A DNA stretch of 64,000 bases from Nymphalis io (GCF_905147045.1 NC_065902.1:12655377-12719376), one strand, 5' to 3'; positions 51,550 to 62,990 are shown, counted from the stretch's first letter. The notes: generated from the letters alone by a model not told the origin. Translations and numbers: made by a program.

Positions 51550-51672
51550 TGCAGAACGTTTTTCCCGTCTGTACTGGCCGTCGTCGCGTTTGGACTCTAC
51601 TACCACTTACCATCAGGTGGAGTAGAGTCATTTGCCCTCCCGGCGATATAAAAAAAAAAAAAAAAAAAAAAA

Positions 51673-52789
51673 GTTTAAGCACTACGATACAATAGTGACG
51701 GAACTAAATAACAATGCAGATAACGTGTAGAAGTGATGAGCGTTGACGGTGGGTGAGTACATGTTGGTAAATAGATTTCATTTATCTTGATTCTGCCGCT
51801 CTTCAGGTAAATTGTTTGATGCAATCATGCACGCAATCATGCGCAAAAAAATGCGCTGGACTTGGGAGAACACCAACAGATTCCTATAAGTGATTTTTGT
51901 AAGAACAGTCCTATAGATATTTTTTCCTCATCATTATCTTTCGGCTTAATGTTAAGTGATTTTTAACATTAATGTTTTGACATTCGTAACTAACACTAAA
52001 TGGACACATTGAAAGTCTGAAACAAATGTGTAAATAAATAAATGACAGATGTGAACCGTGGCAATAAATGACTATTGAAAGAATATATTATTAAAGAAAA
52101 CTAATAAATAAATAGTATTATAAATAAAATGTAATGATTCGCTATTATTAAAGCGGCAATAAACGTTAATTATAGTATACACGCCACGCACACATACAAG
52201 GGAGTAGAGAGCGATGGCATATAGGGGGGGGGGGGTGGTGAAAGGATAAGAGAGTGTCATGATATTTGCCTTCACGGCATACGTGTTGGTCTTACCCCCA
52301 AGACAAGCCAATAGCTGATGTTTCACAAAGATTACATTATATTATGAATAGATTTAAGCCCCACCGAACTACTAGGGCAGCATGTTACGACCAGTACAAC
52401 TATTATCAGTGCGTTAAGCTGAGAAATATTTATCTCTATTAGGGATTTCCGGTCATTAGAAACCGACGTAACCGCTCACCCCAGAGCTCCAAATAACGTT
52501 ATAAAGGTTGCTTCTGCGAAAAAAAGGATGAAACTTACGGTGATAGTTATTTTTTAATGTCATTATTCTTATTACGAAAATATAATACAATGCAAGTTTC
52601 TTATCTACCCACGTAGAATGACTTGTTATTATCAATAAGTTAAGTTGTGATTGTGGAAAACTGTACCTTATATTCAAATATATTATAATGTAAAAATAAT
52701 TTTATTTATATAATTTATAATTACATGAAAATATATTTAATTTATTTTATTAGTCTCGTCTACTTCAATGATCTCACTGATGATATTGT
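51673..52789. other. intergenic, no gene seen
   Basis: AT-rich, with a 12-G run at 52224-52235. Otherwise featureless. Confidence 0.5.
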
Positions 52790-52985
52790 GAGGCTTGCTG
52801 ATCTAGTGGTTTAATAATAAGGCTATAGATTTCCAAAACTCCTAAATCTAAAACCGGATCAGGACAATAAAAATAGCATTGAGTTGTTCCGTTAATGGTT
52901 TATCAGTAGGAGCCTGTATTCTGGGAGTTACTTATACTTTCGTGCCTCCTAAGGAAGCAGGTGCAGCGCTTGGAGTCTCTGGTAG
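52790..52985 (+). repeat. degraded SINE family D
   Basis: GCTTGCTGATCTAGTGGTTTAATAATAAGG head remnant and CTTTCGTGCCTCCTAAGGAAGC body remnant, in family order. Confidence 0.5.
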
Positions 52986-53217
52986 TTCCAAATCAAATGA
53001 CTGTCTCATCAGATCACGGCAAAAGACAGTAAATATGTGCTATATGCACAGAAACACAGAGGAGAGATTTCTCCTGCGCTGTTGGCTATTTTTCGTAGGC
53101 TGAGATTGAAATCCGACAGTGTTCAGGAGTACATAGTTATAATTTATAAACATTCAAAATATATATGAGAAGGTATTTTAGCCCTCTTATCTAACAGATT
53201 ACTCTTACGTTTGTTTT

Positions 53218-53690
53218 TTAATATAAATTTGGCGGGAAGACAAATGACTATACCCCGTGATGGTTAGTAGAGTAAATAGTTAGTTAGTGGAAGTAGAGTC
53301 CAAACGCGACGACGGCCAGTTCAATCGGGAAGAATATTCTGCACGTAATATTCGTCTGGGTAGGTACCACCCACTCATCAGATATTCTACCGTAAAACAG
53401 CAATACTTAACATTGTTGTGTTCCGGTTTGAAGGGTGAGTGAGCCAGTGTAATTACAGGCACAAGGGACATAAAATCTTAGTTCCCAAGGTTGGTGGCGC
53501 ATTGGTGATGTAAGCAATGGTTAACATTTCTTACAATGCTAATGTCTAAGGGCGTTTGGTGGCCACTTACCATCAGGTGGCCCATATGCTCGTCCGCCTT
53601 CCTATTCTATAAAAAAAAAAAAAACTAGCCGCCCACGCCTTGCTGGCCCACAAAATGCCTCTACAAGCCTTGTTTGAAGGAAAAGATACG
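53218..53690 (-). mobile_element. CR1/Jockey LINE 3' end, split by a SINE
   Basis: Left part 53218-53349 (GGCGGGAAGACAAATGAC, then GAGTCCAAACGCGACGACGG and TTCTGCAC) and right part 53625-53690 (CTAGCCGCCCACGCCTTGC, then CCTTGTTTGAAGG) are continuous in the reference LINE. The SINE at 53350 lies between. Confidence 0.78.
53350..53624 (+). repeat. SINE family A, nested in the LINE tail
   Basis: From TTCGTCTGGGTAGGTACC to CTATTCTATA and 14 A. Intact 3' hairpin motif. Slightly 5'-truncated. Confidence 0.85.
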
Positions 53691-54709
53691 TTATATACTT
53701 TCGTTTCTTATAACAAACAAAACATGATACTGTCAATGTCAATAAAATCAGAAGTTTCTACTTTTTCTTGTTTCTAAAACGGTTAAGGTAATCTCATTTC
53801 CTCATCTAAATTTTCCATCCTGTATAGCATGGCCTTCAAACAAAAATTATATTTTAGCAATATAATTTGTCTATTTCATATCGTTATTTAAATAATAATA
53901 ATCTATACCAAAATGACAAGAAGGTTTGACTAGCTACCGAGTTGTAGTATGTGTTCTGATAACTGTATTTAACTATGATAATAAATACACCAAAGCTTAA
54001 CAACGTAGACGTACCAATTTAGTTTTTACTTTGAACAGTGCAACAAGAAGATTTGATAATAATTAATTGTGACATTAATGGTGACATTCCTCGCTGTCCC
54101 TTACTAAATTTTATACCCAGTAATCCTCTCCAGATGCCAGGCTACTACTTATTTTCGCTTTTATAATATTAGTCTGTTGTGTGAGAAGAACAGACAAATA
54201 CAAATATTCTTTAATGGACTCCACGGAGATAGTTTCATCTCTCAGAGAATTTATTTTTGGCATCGCACAGAAACATGTGACGTAAATAGAACTGGACATG
54301 TTACTTCTATCTTTGTTCTTATATTGGGATTGTGATTTATATCAGAAACAGTCATGAAGAAGATGCATTGAATGCATATGAAAAGCATCGTAACCTTTCT
54401 ATATTTTCATTGTTCTTTCTCTTTTCCACTAACAATCTCATATCTATCGAGCACATCGAAGATGACGTAATAATGTGCTTCAAAACACTAATTAGTTGAT
54501 ATTTAAACACATTAATGGAGTAGCATGTCTGTTTGTTTTAATTTAAATGCAAATACTTTTGAGCGAAAAGTGTTTTAATGTAAACAAGAAAAAAAATTTA
54601 AATTAGCTTTTCGTAACCGTATGTATAGATGACAGTGCAATATTACACAGCACAGTACAGTACAGTTGAGATTCAATTCGATAGCTTAATGTGTCTTACT
54701 TGAACGAAA
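53691..54709. other. upstream region of gene 2, no gene seen
   Basis: AT-rich. Near 54646-54664 a repeated ACAGTACAGTACAGT could hold an arthropod-type initiator, 45-60 bp before the ATG. No TATA box is certain. Confidence 0.35.
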
Positions 54710-54764
54710 ATGTTGGACAAGGAATACAAGAAAGTACCAATTGAGGACGTTGAGAAAGAAACCA
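54710..54764 (+). CDS. gene 2 exon 1 (residues 1-18)
   Basis: ATG in GAAAATGT; donor gtaagt; phase 1. Hydrophilic MLDKEYKKVPIEDVEKET. Confidence 0.8.
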
Positions 54765-57700
54765 GTAAGTAGCATTGTAAAAGAAAACCAGATGTAATAA
54801 ACGAGGAAATGGTGAAAATTTGACCATCATGCATAAAGACGCATCGTTATTTTTGAAACAAATGTAATATCTATAATTGATATTATATCTGTATATTCTT
54901 TATTATTTAACATATAATCCTGTATAAAAAATAAATTAAATAGTGCCTTAGTCTGTTTGTTACTCGGTATTCGGTTGTACTTATTGTATTAAATATTAAT
55001 TAATCAGCTTTTAAAAATTCAACATTTTTCTCAATTTTTTTTTCCTTTATTAACATTAATTGTTTTTTTTTGTTTAATTCATGTATTTATATTACACGGC
55101 TCTTACAGAGAGTGCTACAGTAGAAACGTAAATAACGAATTCTCATACTTTCGATACTGATGTTATAGGCATTATTTTTACTAGGTGGAAGGTTACTTTT
55201 ATTAGGTGAAAGGCGTTATTTTTACAGCTAGAAACAGCAGGTTTTGTGCTTACTCGAAAATTGCGTCAAAGGTTTCCGAGTGGCAAAGTAAATTAAGCGT
55301 TACGGGCTGATTATATAAAGATGATAATTGATATAACTATGCAATCATATAAATGTACATATTTTGTCTTAGCAATTATTTTTTATGTTTTAGATTCGCA
55401 TGAAAAAGAACAAATCAAATATGGTTTTGGAGCGCGTCACATCCAAGCACTTCTTTATTTCATGTGTCTCGCCCTAGGATATATATCACGTGGTCATTTA
55501 GGAGTTACAATAGTTGGAATGACAATGCTCGACCACGATGCTACTAAATCTAAAGCTGCAACAGAAGCTGCTCATATTTTAGTTAACAGTACAATTGTAG
55601 ATCCAGTAACCAGTACTGAAGGTTACCTTGCATTTAATGATTTAAATGTTACTTCAAATGTAACTTCAGTAGATAATAATACAGAAGTTGATCGTTGGAA
55701 TGTTTACAGAGTAAGTTTTTGTTGTTTACGATTACTGTAAAATATTATATTACAATTTAAAATATGCTACTGTTTGAAGATTAAATATAAATGAGCAAAA
55801 GATATATTTTATTCTTATTTAATGGGTAATCGATGAAAATGGTTGAGTTGATCTTATTTAAAATTAAGTTAGACGTTTGAAATAAGATAGTGCGTCTAGA
55901 AAAATGGTTCTATTTTCGAATCAATTAATTAAACTTTTAAAATTTTCAGACATACAACTGGCCTAAATCTATTCAAGAAATGGTTCTTGGATCCTTTTTC
56001 TTAGGATATAGCCTTATGATGTTTCCTATCGGTATAGTATGTCAGCGTTGGGGTGGAAAAATTCCGCTCCAAATTGCTATGTTTGTAAATGGAGTGGTAT
56101 CATTTTTTACGCCCTGGCTAGTTACATGGGTAAGTTTTATATATTACTATTTGTTACATGTATCATTAAATATATTAAAATTTTTCGTTGTTAATTTTTT
56201 TTAAATCGACTATTCGTTCAACTCATTAAGTGTTACATTCACTTCAAAAATTTCTGTTCATTCGATGACGATGATAATGATAATGACTCTCGTTTCTGTC
56301 AGTCTGTCCATCTGTAACAGTCTATTTTATATAATTTGAGCATAAGTTAAGCAAACAGAGTATAAAATGGTGGTCAGCAATTTAAGCGATTATTAATAAT
56401 TAAAATATACATCATTATTACAATTTTTTTACGAATTGACTCTTAGTCACAATGGGAACGAGAAAGAAATAAAATAACATATGGCTTTTAAATTAATATC
56501 CTAAAATAAATATTGACTAATCATGGAAATTTGTTTTACTGCCAAGCAACAATATTTAGTATTGTTGTATTTCGGTTTGATGGATGAATGAGCCGGTGTA
56601 ACTTCAGGCACAGGCATTAGAAGGGTGGAGGCGCATCGGCGATGTATGGAATGGTTACTATTCCTTACAGTGTCAATGTCCAGTCTGCCAACCTAATATA
56701 ATAAAAAATCATAATATATTTTCCTGATGAAATATATCATCAAATGCTTTAACACCAAATATGTTTTAGGGCGGTTGGAAGGTACTATGTGTACTCCGTA
56801 CAATGCAAGGCCTTTCACAATCTGGCTTGTACCCGGGTATCCTTACTTTATTAGCAAATTGGGTACCAGTAAGCGAACGTGCAAGTCTCTGTAGCTATGT
56901 TTACACAGGTGAGTACCCATTATGCAAATATGTTTTGCGAATTCGCCGCTTGAATTTGCTTGCCCTACCTGCCCTACCTGCTGCAGATCGATTAATGGAG
57001 CGAAAAATAAATTTGAAATTCTTTTCCGATTTATAAAATGGTGTGTTTGTACATAACATTCGGATGTCAAATAAAAATAAATAAATAGTTGATTGGTTTT
57101 ATTGATCAAGGAATAGTAGACTTATGTTTGGTAGTTGATAGTATTTGCAGTCGGATAGCACGTAATCCCTTGGGTCCTGTGCTTGAATTTTTTTTGATCT
57201 TGTCGAATTTTCCATCCAATCCGATTTTATTATATTTAAGGAATAGAAAATGTACTTGAGTTTGCGCACGTAGTGCCCAACATATATAATATATATCGTT
57301 GTTAGATAATCTTCCCTGTATGTCATGAGACAGACATATAACTACTAGGTAATACACACATTTTTATATTCTCATCCAAAATCAATCATGAGCATTTTTC
57401 GTTAATGACAAGTTCTTGTATAATTTAACATGTTTGTTTAGATGCCTTTATTAGGATTAATAGAGACTATTTTAAAAAAGATAAATATTAATCTGTTTTT
57501 CAGCTACCGGATTCGGTACTGTCATAGCGTTCCAGGCTGCTGGTATCCTTGCGTTTAGTAGATTTGGATGGCCGTCTACTTTCTGGGCTACCGGAGTAGC
57601 TTGTTTTATCGGATTCATTTTGATTACCATTTTCGGTGCCGCTACCCCTAAGGATCATAAGTCCATATCAGAAGCTGAAAAAAAATATATTATGGGAGCA

Positions 57701-60700
57701 ACTAGTAGCAGTGTTGAAACGGTAAGTGCTGTTTTTACTAGTAATGGAGTATTCATAGCTCAGATAAAGCCTGCTTGGCTGGTCAGGTCACGTGTTAGGA
57801 AGGAAGCTTAATATGTAGAAACGTTTTACATTAGCGTTAATTGCAATTTAAAATGTTACCCTTTTTACGCCCAAAAAAGATTCGCAGCTATCCACCGCAT
57901 GAAGTACAGTGATAACGATATTAACATTTAAATTTTTAAATTAAGTTATCTAAAATGCGAAAGACACTTTGTCTGACTATTTATTACTTCATCACAACTA
58001 AACCACTAAACCATTATTTATTTATTTATTATAAAAAACAACACCAACAAGAAGTACACCAATAAACACAATCGAGTCTTTAGAGATAAGTTTATATAAA
58101 TCAAGTGTCTCCTAAATTATAGGTGTTGCAAAATATATCAATATTACGAGTTAACAAAAATAATAATTTTAAAAATTAAAATATTTATAACAAATAGACG
58201 AAGAACAATATTAAGAATTTAATTATTATAAATTATATAAAATGAATAAAATAAAAATATCTGAGGATATTTAAAATTTTTGAATGTAATGATAATTTTA
58301 CAAAAATGGAGTCTGTAATAACAAAAACAGGCTCTAAGAGAAATTAATTTGACGCGAACAGTCATGCAAGGATCGGCTAGTTGAACAATTTTAGATAAAC
58401 ATAGACATTTTATATTTGGTACGAGTTTAAACATTTAAATATATTAATGTTTTCACGTAATTGTAAATTTTGCTGAGACAAATCGTCAATTTTATGTGTT
58501 TTTATAATTTACATCAGAAATCCAAAGTTCCATGGAAGTCCGTTGTAAAATCGATACCCGTCTGGGCCACTATCATAGCACACACAGGCAATGCTGTTTG
58601 CTTCGTATTCTTCTTCATGCAAGTACCTACGTACGTGTTTGCGATATTGAAACTCAATATTCGGAACGTAAGTCACTATTATATGTATTTATTTAACTGT
58701 TAACTAAAATTATATAAATCATATATCATATAAATTTTATATTATTTTGGTATAAGTTGCAAGTATAAGCTAAGATTTACGATTTCTGATCACTGGCTCA
58801 TTTCAGCTCTATGTAATGTGTGTTAATTATTTCATGGATTTTTCAAATCTAATTTGGAGGCCATAAAAGTTATCAGCCACTTGGAAAGGACGTAAAGCTT
58901 AAGTCCTGAGTCTGAAATCGCTTCATCTCTTTCTCTCTGATCTTTTTGATTAGCTTTTATTGATCATATCATGTGAGTGAGAGAAAATTGTGTAATAACT
59001 TAACTGTATTTTTTTTATTAAAACCTAATATTTTTATTACAGAGTGGTTTATTATCATCTTTACCATATTTTGCTTCATTCTTCGCATCGATTGCTTTTG
59101 GATATTTATCAGACTTTTTAACAAACAGAAAAATAATGAGTATCAAAAATGCAAGACGGTTCTTTAATTCAATAGGTAAGTTTGGAAATCAGACGTTAAA
59201 TTTAATCTATTTGCCGAACTTGAAGGAGGTCTCTTGAAAGTTACAAAAATAAAATATAGAAATAAAATCGAATTTGTTCAGGTCAGCAATTTACAACTTG
59301 ACCATAAGAGAAGATTGAAAAGAATCCCTTAGAGTATTAAAATAAATCAATTTTAATAATAAAATTGGATATAAAGAAATTTCGATAATTTCTTAAACCA
59401 ATACTCTTCGAAAACTGACTCTGGTGTTTCTTTTTGTAAGCATTAAAAGAGAAAATATGATTCTTCCACTATATGGAGCTCAGTTTTGTTTTGTTCTCAT
59501 CCCATTCATATTAAACTATCAAATTAAGAAGCTATATGTTCTGGGCGGAATAAATATTTTGAGTATTTTTAAACGTGATGTGGTTAATTAGAACAATACA
59601 GTTTTTTAATATTATTTAGAATCATTAGGTAACATAATGAATTTCCAAAGTGTGTATAGTACGTAATGTATGTTATATATACTGGGGATAAATTCTACTT
59701 TTTTTTTTTTTTTATATTCGCCGGGAGGGCAAATGACTCTACTCCACCTGTTGGTAAGTGGTAGTAGAGTCCAAACGCGACGACGGCCAGTACAGACGGG
59801 AAAAACGTTCTGCACTAGCCGCCTTCGCCTTGCCGGCCCGCAAGATGCCTCTTCACGCCTCGTTTGAAGGAACCCGGGTTGTAAGAGGAGGGGAACACGT
59901 GAGCTGGTAAGGAATTCCATTTTTTGGAAGTGCGACAAAGAAAGGAGTTGCCAAATTTCTTTGTTCGCGATGGAATTAATGTCACAGTTAGTCGGTGACA
60001 TCGAGAACCAGCTCGCGTGGACTTAAGAAGGAAGGGGGAAGCAGGAATTAGAGAGAATAATTCCTCAGAGCACTCGCCGTGATACAGTCGATAGAAAGCG
60101 CTCAGTGCTGCTATCTCACGACGCAATTGTAAAGGTTCAAGGGTGTTTGTGACCTTTACGTCGCCAATAATGCGTACGGCACGTCGCTGCAACCGGTCCA
60201 AGGCCTCAAGTAGGTATTTAGCGGAGCCATCCCAAAGGTGCGAGCAATATTCCACGCAAGACCGTACCTGTGTTTTGTACAGCAGGCACAGTTGTTGTGG
60301 CGTGAAAAAGCGCCGCACCTTGTTCAGAACTCCGAGTTTCCGTGAAAATAACTAACAAATTGTCACTTTACCGCAATCGAATCGAAGCGTGATCGTTGCC
60401 GTTTTTTCCGTTTTCCTATACTTTATTTTAATTATCGACTATTGCCCTAAAAGTTAACAATCACGTTTGATTTTGACATAACGGTATATGTTAACATATT
60501 ATCGGTTTGGTTCCGATTCGAATAAATACAGATGATTCAAAGTTGGAATCGGGTTGAATTGAATCGGAAGCGTGTCGTAATCGTTGTAAATTAGTAGAGT
60601 TCGGCCCCTGTTATCGGAGAGTGATTATTATTCTGAGATTTATCCGAATGACTGCTACCATAACATACCATGACTATAACAGATGACGACAAACTATATT

Positions 60701-62653
60701 AATATTATGAGGCTGAGAAGTTTGTTTGTTTATTTAAACGGGCGTATATTAGACTTTAGACGCAAAGCTTTCGAGAATCTAGTACAACAGCTTTCTGTTT
60801 ATTTTTATATTTCATTATAAAAATATAATAATAAAAACATTAAATAAATAATTCTAATATATCTTAATCATAATAATATTTACTATATCTATGTCAACAA
60901 TACTTAATAACTATTACAATAATATATTTTATATAAAAGCTTGTAATAATTGCCTTTAATGACCAATATTATTATTTATTACTATTATTAAATTTACATT
61001 ATTATTTTAGTCAAATTTAAAATAGTCCCTCCCGATTCCCACCCGACGCAAAGCTGCCCATAATGCAGGCCGCATTTCCGCGCTGCATGGCAATGGACAA
61101 CCTTTGTGCCAAGTGGGACCCAGAGCGACTGTCAAATCCCCTCTCTCTAAGGCGATAGCCAATTTTCCTTATTAAAGTAAGGGCATCCGACCCCCAACAT
61201 CCCAACGTCTCGAACGCTAGTGGCACAAATAAATAATTTTTAAACAAGGGGGCATACTTCTCCCGAATCAAAATCCGCTCCCCCAGCCGCACTGACAAGT
61301 CGGTCGAGCTCAGACTTGTACCCCACATCATCCCTAGAACGTTGCCTTTCTGGAAATCTAGGCATTCGGGAAGAGCGTCTCCCACTCATATCTTAATATA
61401 TATACATACAACGGTAATAAATGTAAAAAATACGTTACGTATAAATTAATAAGCCGTATGTTGTGCTAAAAAACTGATATTTTGTTAAGAAAGAATTGTT
61501 TCATCTGTCGCTTAAAATAATCCTAAATGGCTATTCTAATATTATTAGGCAACTCGTTTCATGATTGATCGGCTTCTAAGGCATACGATTCGTCCATGAA
61601 CCCAGTACGGGAAAGAGCAACCTGTTTCCTATATTACGTAATTAGTGGAAAAAAGTAATTTCCCGAGTTTCTTGTCGGTTCCTCTTGCTGTAATCTACAT
61701 TCTGGTGGAAGTTTTACATTTAATATACGCGTGTAAAACTATTTAAAAGTGCTTACCAGAGTTATTGAATTAGGTTTTTTGATGTGATTTTGATATTTTA
61801 CTTTCCAGCATGTGTGGTGCCTTCAGTTTGCCTGATGTCGGTGGCCTACACGAGGGATACATTGCTCGCCGTCATTTGCTTCATATTGTTCGTGACGTGT
61901 CATACCGCGATGCACACTGGTTGGATGGTAAGTTAAATAAATGAGAATGACGTCTTTTTGACCGATTTCAGCCACGACCATGCTCAGGGAAGACTAGCCA
62001 ACTGGGCAGGACATATATATATATATTTTTTTTATAGAATAGGAAGGTGGACGAGCATATGGGCCTCCTGATGGTAAGTGGTCACCAAACGCCCTTAGAC
62101 ATTGGCATTGTAAGAAATGACAACCATCGCTTATAGCCAATGCGCCACCAACCTTGGGAACTAAGATTTTATGTCCCTTGTGCCTGTAATTACACTGGCT
62201 CACTCACCCTTCAAACCGGAACACAACAATATCAAGTATTGCTGTTTTGCGGTAGAATATCTGATGACTGTTGTTTTGATACATGAAGTTTTATTTGATT
62301 CGAATCCGAAATTTAATTAATTATGTTAAAAAAATCTACTTGAATATTTAAATTTTGAATATTTTTGATTTGGTTAAATTTGTCAATAGCCTTACTAAAT
62401 TGTTGTTTATCTGATCTCATAAAATAAAAATAATTAATTTTATATAGTTGTACCACCAGCTTTATTTTTATTAGACCTTATTTAAATAAAGAATATTTGT
62501 TTGAATATTAATGGACATTGTATTCTTCTACAGATAAATTATATGGATTTGTCGCCAAACTTCAGCGGAGCCCTGATGGCTTGCGGGAATACGATCACCA
62601 ACGTGGTCGTGCTCGCACTGCCCGTCATAGTTTCATATATCGTGACTGATGTA
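54710..62653 (+). CDS. SLC17-like (putative inorganic phosphate cotransporter) MFS transporter, gene 2, partial at 3' end
   Basis: The spliced CDS so far is join(54710-54764, 55394-55710, 55950-56129, 56770-56908, 57504-57721, 58518-58667, 59043-59175, 61809-61927, 62534-62653), giving 477 residues with no stop. All introns are GT-AG. It has the SLC17 layout: TM1 with ISRGHLGVTIVGM; a roughly 50-residue outer loop with three N-x-S/T sites (NST, NVT, NVT); TM2 GSFFLGY; TM4 RTMQGLSQSGLYPG then NWVPVSER; TM7 VWATIIAHTG; and NYMDLSPNFSGALMACGNT before TM11. These match the family better than gene 1 does. TM12 and the tail are expected past the right edge (gene 1 has 73 more residues there). Substrate unknown; anion/Na+ or H+ coupling is inferred from the family. 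Confidence 0.88.
55394..55710 (+). CDS. gene 2 exon 2 (residues 19-124, TM1 and outer loop)
   Basis: Acceptor tatgttttag, donor gtaagt. 317 nt against 140 in gene 1. The extra length is the N-glycosylation-rich loop. Confidence 0.88.
55950..56129 (+). CDS. gene 2 exon 3 (residues 125-184, TM2-TM3)
   Basis: 180 nt, as in gene 1 exon 4. TYNWPKSIQEMVLGSFFLGY, then CQRWGGKIPLQ. Confidence 0.9.
56539..56695 (+). repeat. degenerate SINE family A in gene 2 intron 3
   Basis: AGTATTGTTGTATTTCGG, GAATGAGCCGGTGTAAC and CTTACAGTGTCAATGTC remain. Confidence 0.6.
56770..56908 (+). CDS. gene 2 exon 4 (residues 185-230, TM4)
   Basis: 139 nt, as in gene 1 exon 5. GGWKVLCVLRTMQGLSQSG then NWVPVSERASL. Donor gtgagt. 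Confidence 0.9.
57112..57290 (+). repeat. degraded SINE family D body in gene 2 intron 4
   Basis: GGGTCCTGTGCTTGAA, CCATCCAATCCGAT and GTTTGCGCACGTAG match the reverse complement of the 14501 copy in order. Confidence 0.5.
57504..57721 (+). CDS. gene 2 exon 5 (residues 231-303, TM5-TM6)
   Basis: 218 nt (gene 1: 215). ATGFGTVIAFQAAGILAF and a second helix; ends in a serine-rich loop SSSVET. Confidence 0.9.
57722..58517. other. gene 2 intron 5, AT-rich
   Basis: Only a Helitron-like scrap (about 57953-58015: AATGCGAAAGACACTTTG...AAACCACTAAACC). Confidence 0.35.
58518..58667 (+). CDS. gene 2 exon 6 (residues 304-353, TM7)
   Basis: 150 nt, as in gene 1 exon 7. KSKVPWKSVVKSIPVWATI continuing into TM7. 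Confidence 0.9.
59043..59175 (+). CDS. gene 2 exon 7 (residues 354-397, TM8)
   Basis: 133 nt, ends in phase 1 like gene 1 exon 8. FGYLSDFLTNRKIMS matches the family TM8 G-x-L-S-D motif. Confidence 0.88.
59701..60345 (-). mobile_element. CR1/Jockey LINE 3' end, 5'-truncated, gene 2 intron 7
   Basis: Corresponds to about 51020-51660 of the reference LINE in antisense and is very similar to it. T-run, TATATTCGCCGGGAGGG, then an almost open RT C-terminus (frame 59815-60318). The tail motif is altered to CCACCTGTTGGTAAGTGGT. Probably a fairly recent insertion. Confidence 0.87.
60346..60960. other. gene 2 intron 7, no gene seen
   Basis: AT-rich. About 60360-60640 has many CGATT/AATCG words and may be an unclassified repeat. 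Confidence 0.35.
61017..61385 (-). pseudogene. retroelement-like C-terminal fragment (122-codon ORF)
   Basis: GC-richer island in an AT-rich intron. KYAPLFKNYLFVPLAFETLG, then IRKIGYRLRERG, and SHLAQRLSIAMQRGNAA resembles a C-terminal block seen in invertebrate retroelement RT proteins (V-A-V-E-T-x-G ... Q-R-x-S-x-A-x-Q-R-x-N-A). The family is recalled from pattern only. No RT core is present. Confidence 0.4.
61809..61927 (+). CDS. gene 2 exon 8 (residues 398-437, TM9-TM10)
   Basis: 119 nt; acceptor ctttccag, donor gtaagt. The intron before it (2.6 kb) holds two LINE relics. Confidence 0.87.
61958..62013 (-). repeat. SINE family D tail-side fragment
   Basis: GACCGATTTCAGCCACGACC then AGACTAGCCAACTGGGCAGG matches the left part of the 14501 copy. 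Followed by a TA run. Confidence 0.6.
62026..62267 (-). repeat. SINE family A, 5'-truncated, gene 2 intron 8
   Basis: T-run, TATAGAATAGGAAGGTGG to GGTAGAATATCTGATGA. Tail motif present as CTCCTGATGGTAAGTGGT. Confidence 0.85.
62534..62653 (+). CDS. gene 2 exon 9 (residues 438-477, TM11)
   Basis: Acceptor cttctacag, donor gtacgt; phase 0. INYMDLSPNFSGALMACG is the conserved SLC17 N-x-x-D-x-x-P-x-x(S/A)G block. Confidence 0.87.
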
Positions 62654-62924
62654 GTACGTATAACTCTTGTTCAAACGTATTATAACTAGTAAGATAGTCG
62701 AACAAATGAGTCATCATTTGAATGAAACATAAACATATAGAATAATATATAGACGAGTTTACATCCGACGTTGATATAAAAACACGATCTGAAAATGCAC
62801 TGTATTTTAGTTGTAATCAATGTATTTATTCAATCTTGATTTTCCACACATAATCTAAAATAATTTTAAAATCTCACTATTTCTGTATCACCCATTATTC
62901 TCCCGTAATATATTAGTATCGAGA

Positions 62925-62990
62925 CAGTGTTATTAAAGGCATAAGAGACATAACATCAATTTATATTCCATGGTTGGTAGCACTAAATAA
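62925..62990 (+). repeat. SINE family A scrap
   Basis: AGTGTTATTAAAGGCATAAG, ACATAACATC and CCATGGTTGGTAGC follow the family middle. Confidence 0.4.

Larger units (their letters stand above)
47970..51672 (+). mobile_element. CR1/Jockey-type LINE, near full-length
   Basis: About 640 bp of 5' leader with a strong hairpin (47979-48011), then a single long ORF2 (endonuclease and RT), then a short 3' region with ACCACTTACCATCAGGTGG at 51602-51620, GGCGATATA and about 23 A. Truncated relatives occur at 15174, 53218 and 59701. No ORF1 is recognised. Clade assignment between CR1-like and Jockey-like is uncertain from inspection alone. Confidence 0.87.

Noticed and set aside
52072..52326. 84-codon antisense ORF
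   Set aside because: AT-rich with a poly-G tract and no splice or family support.
55321..55740. 139-codon ORF as an independent gene start
   Set aside because: It is exon 2 of gene 2 read through both splice sites. The acceptor at 55393 and donor at 55711 fit the paralogue exactly.
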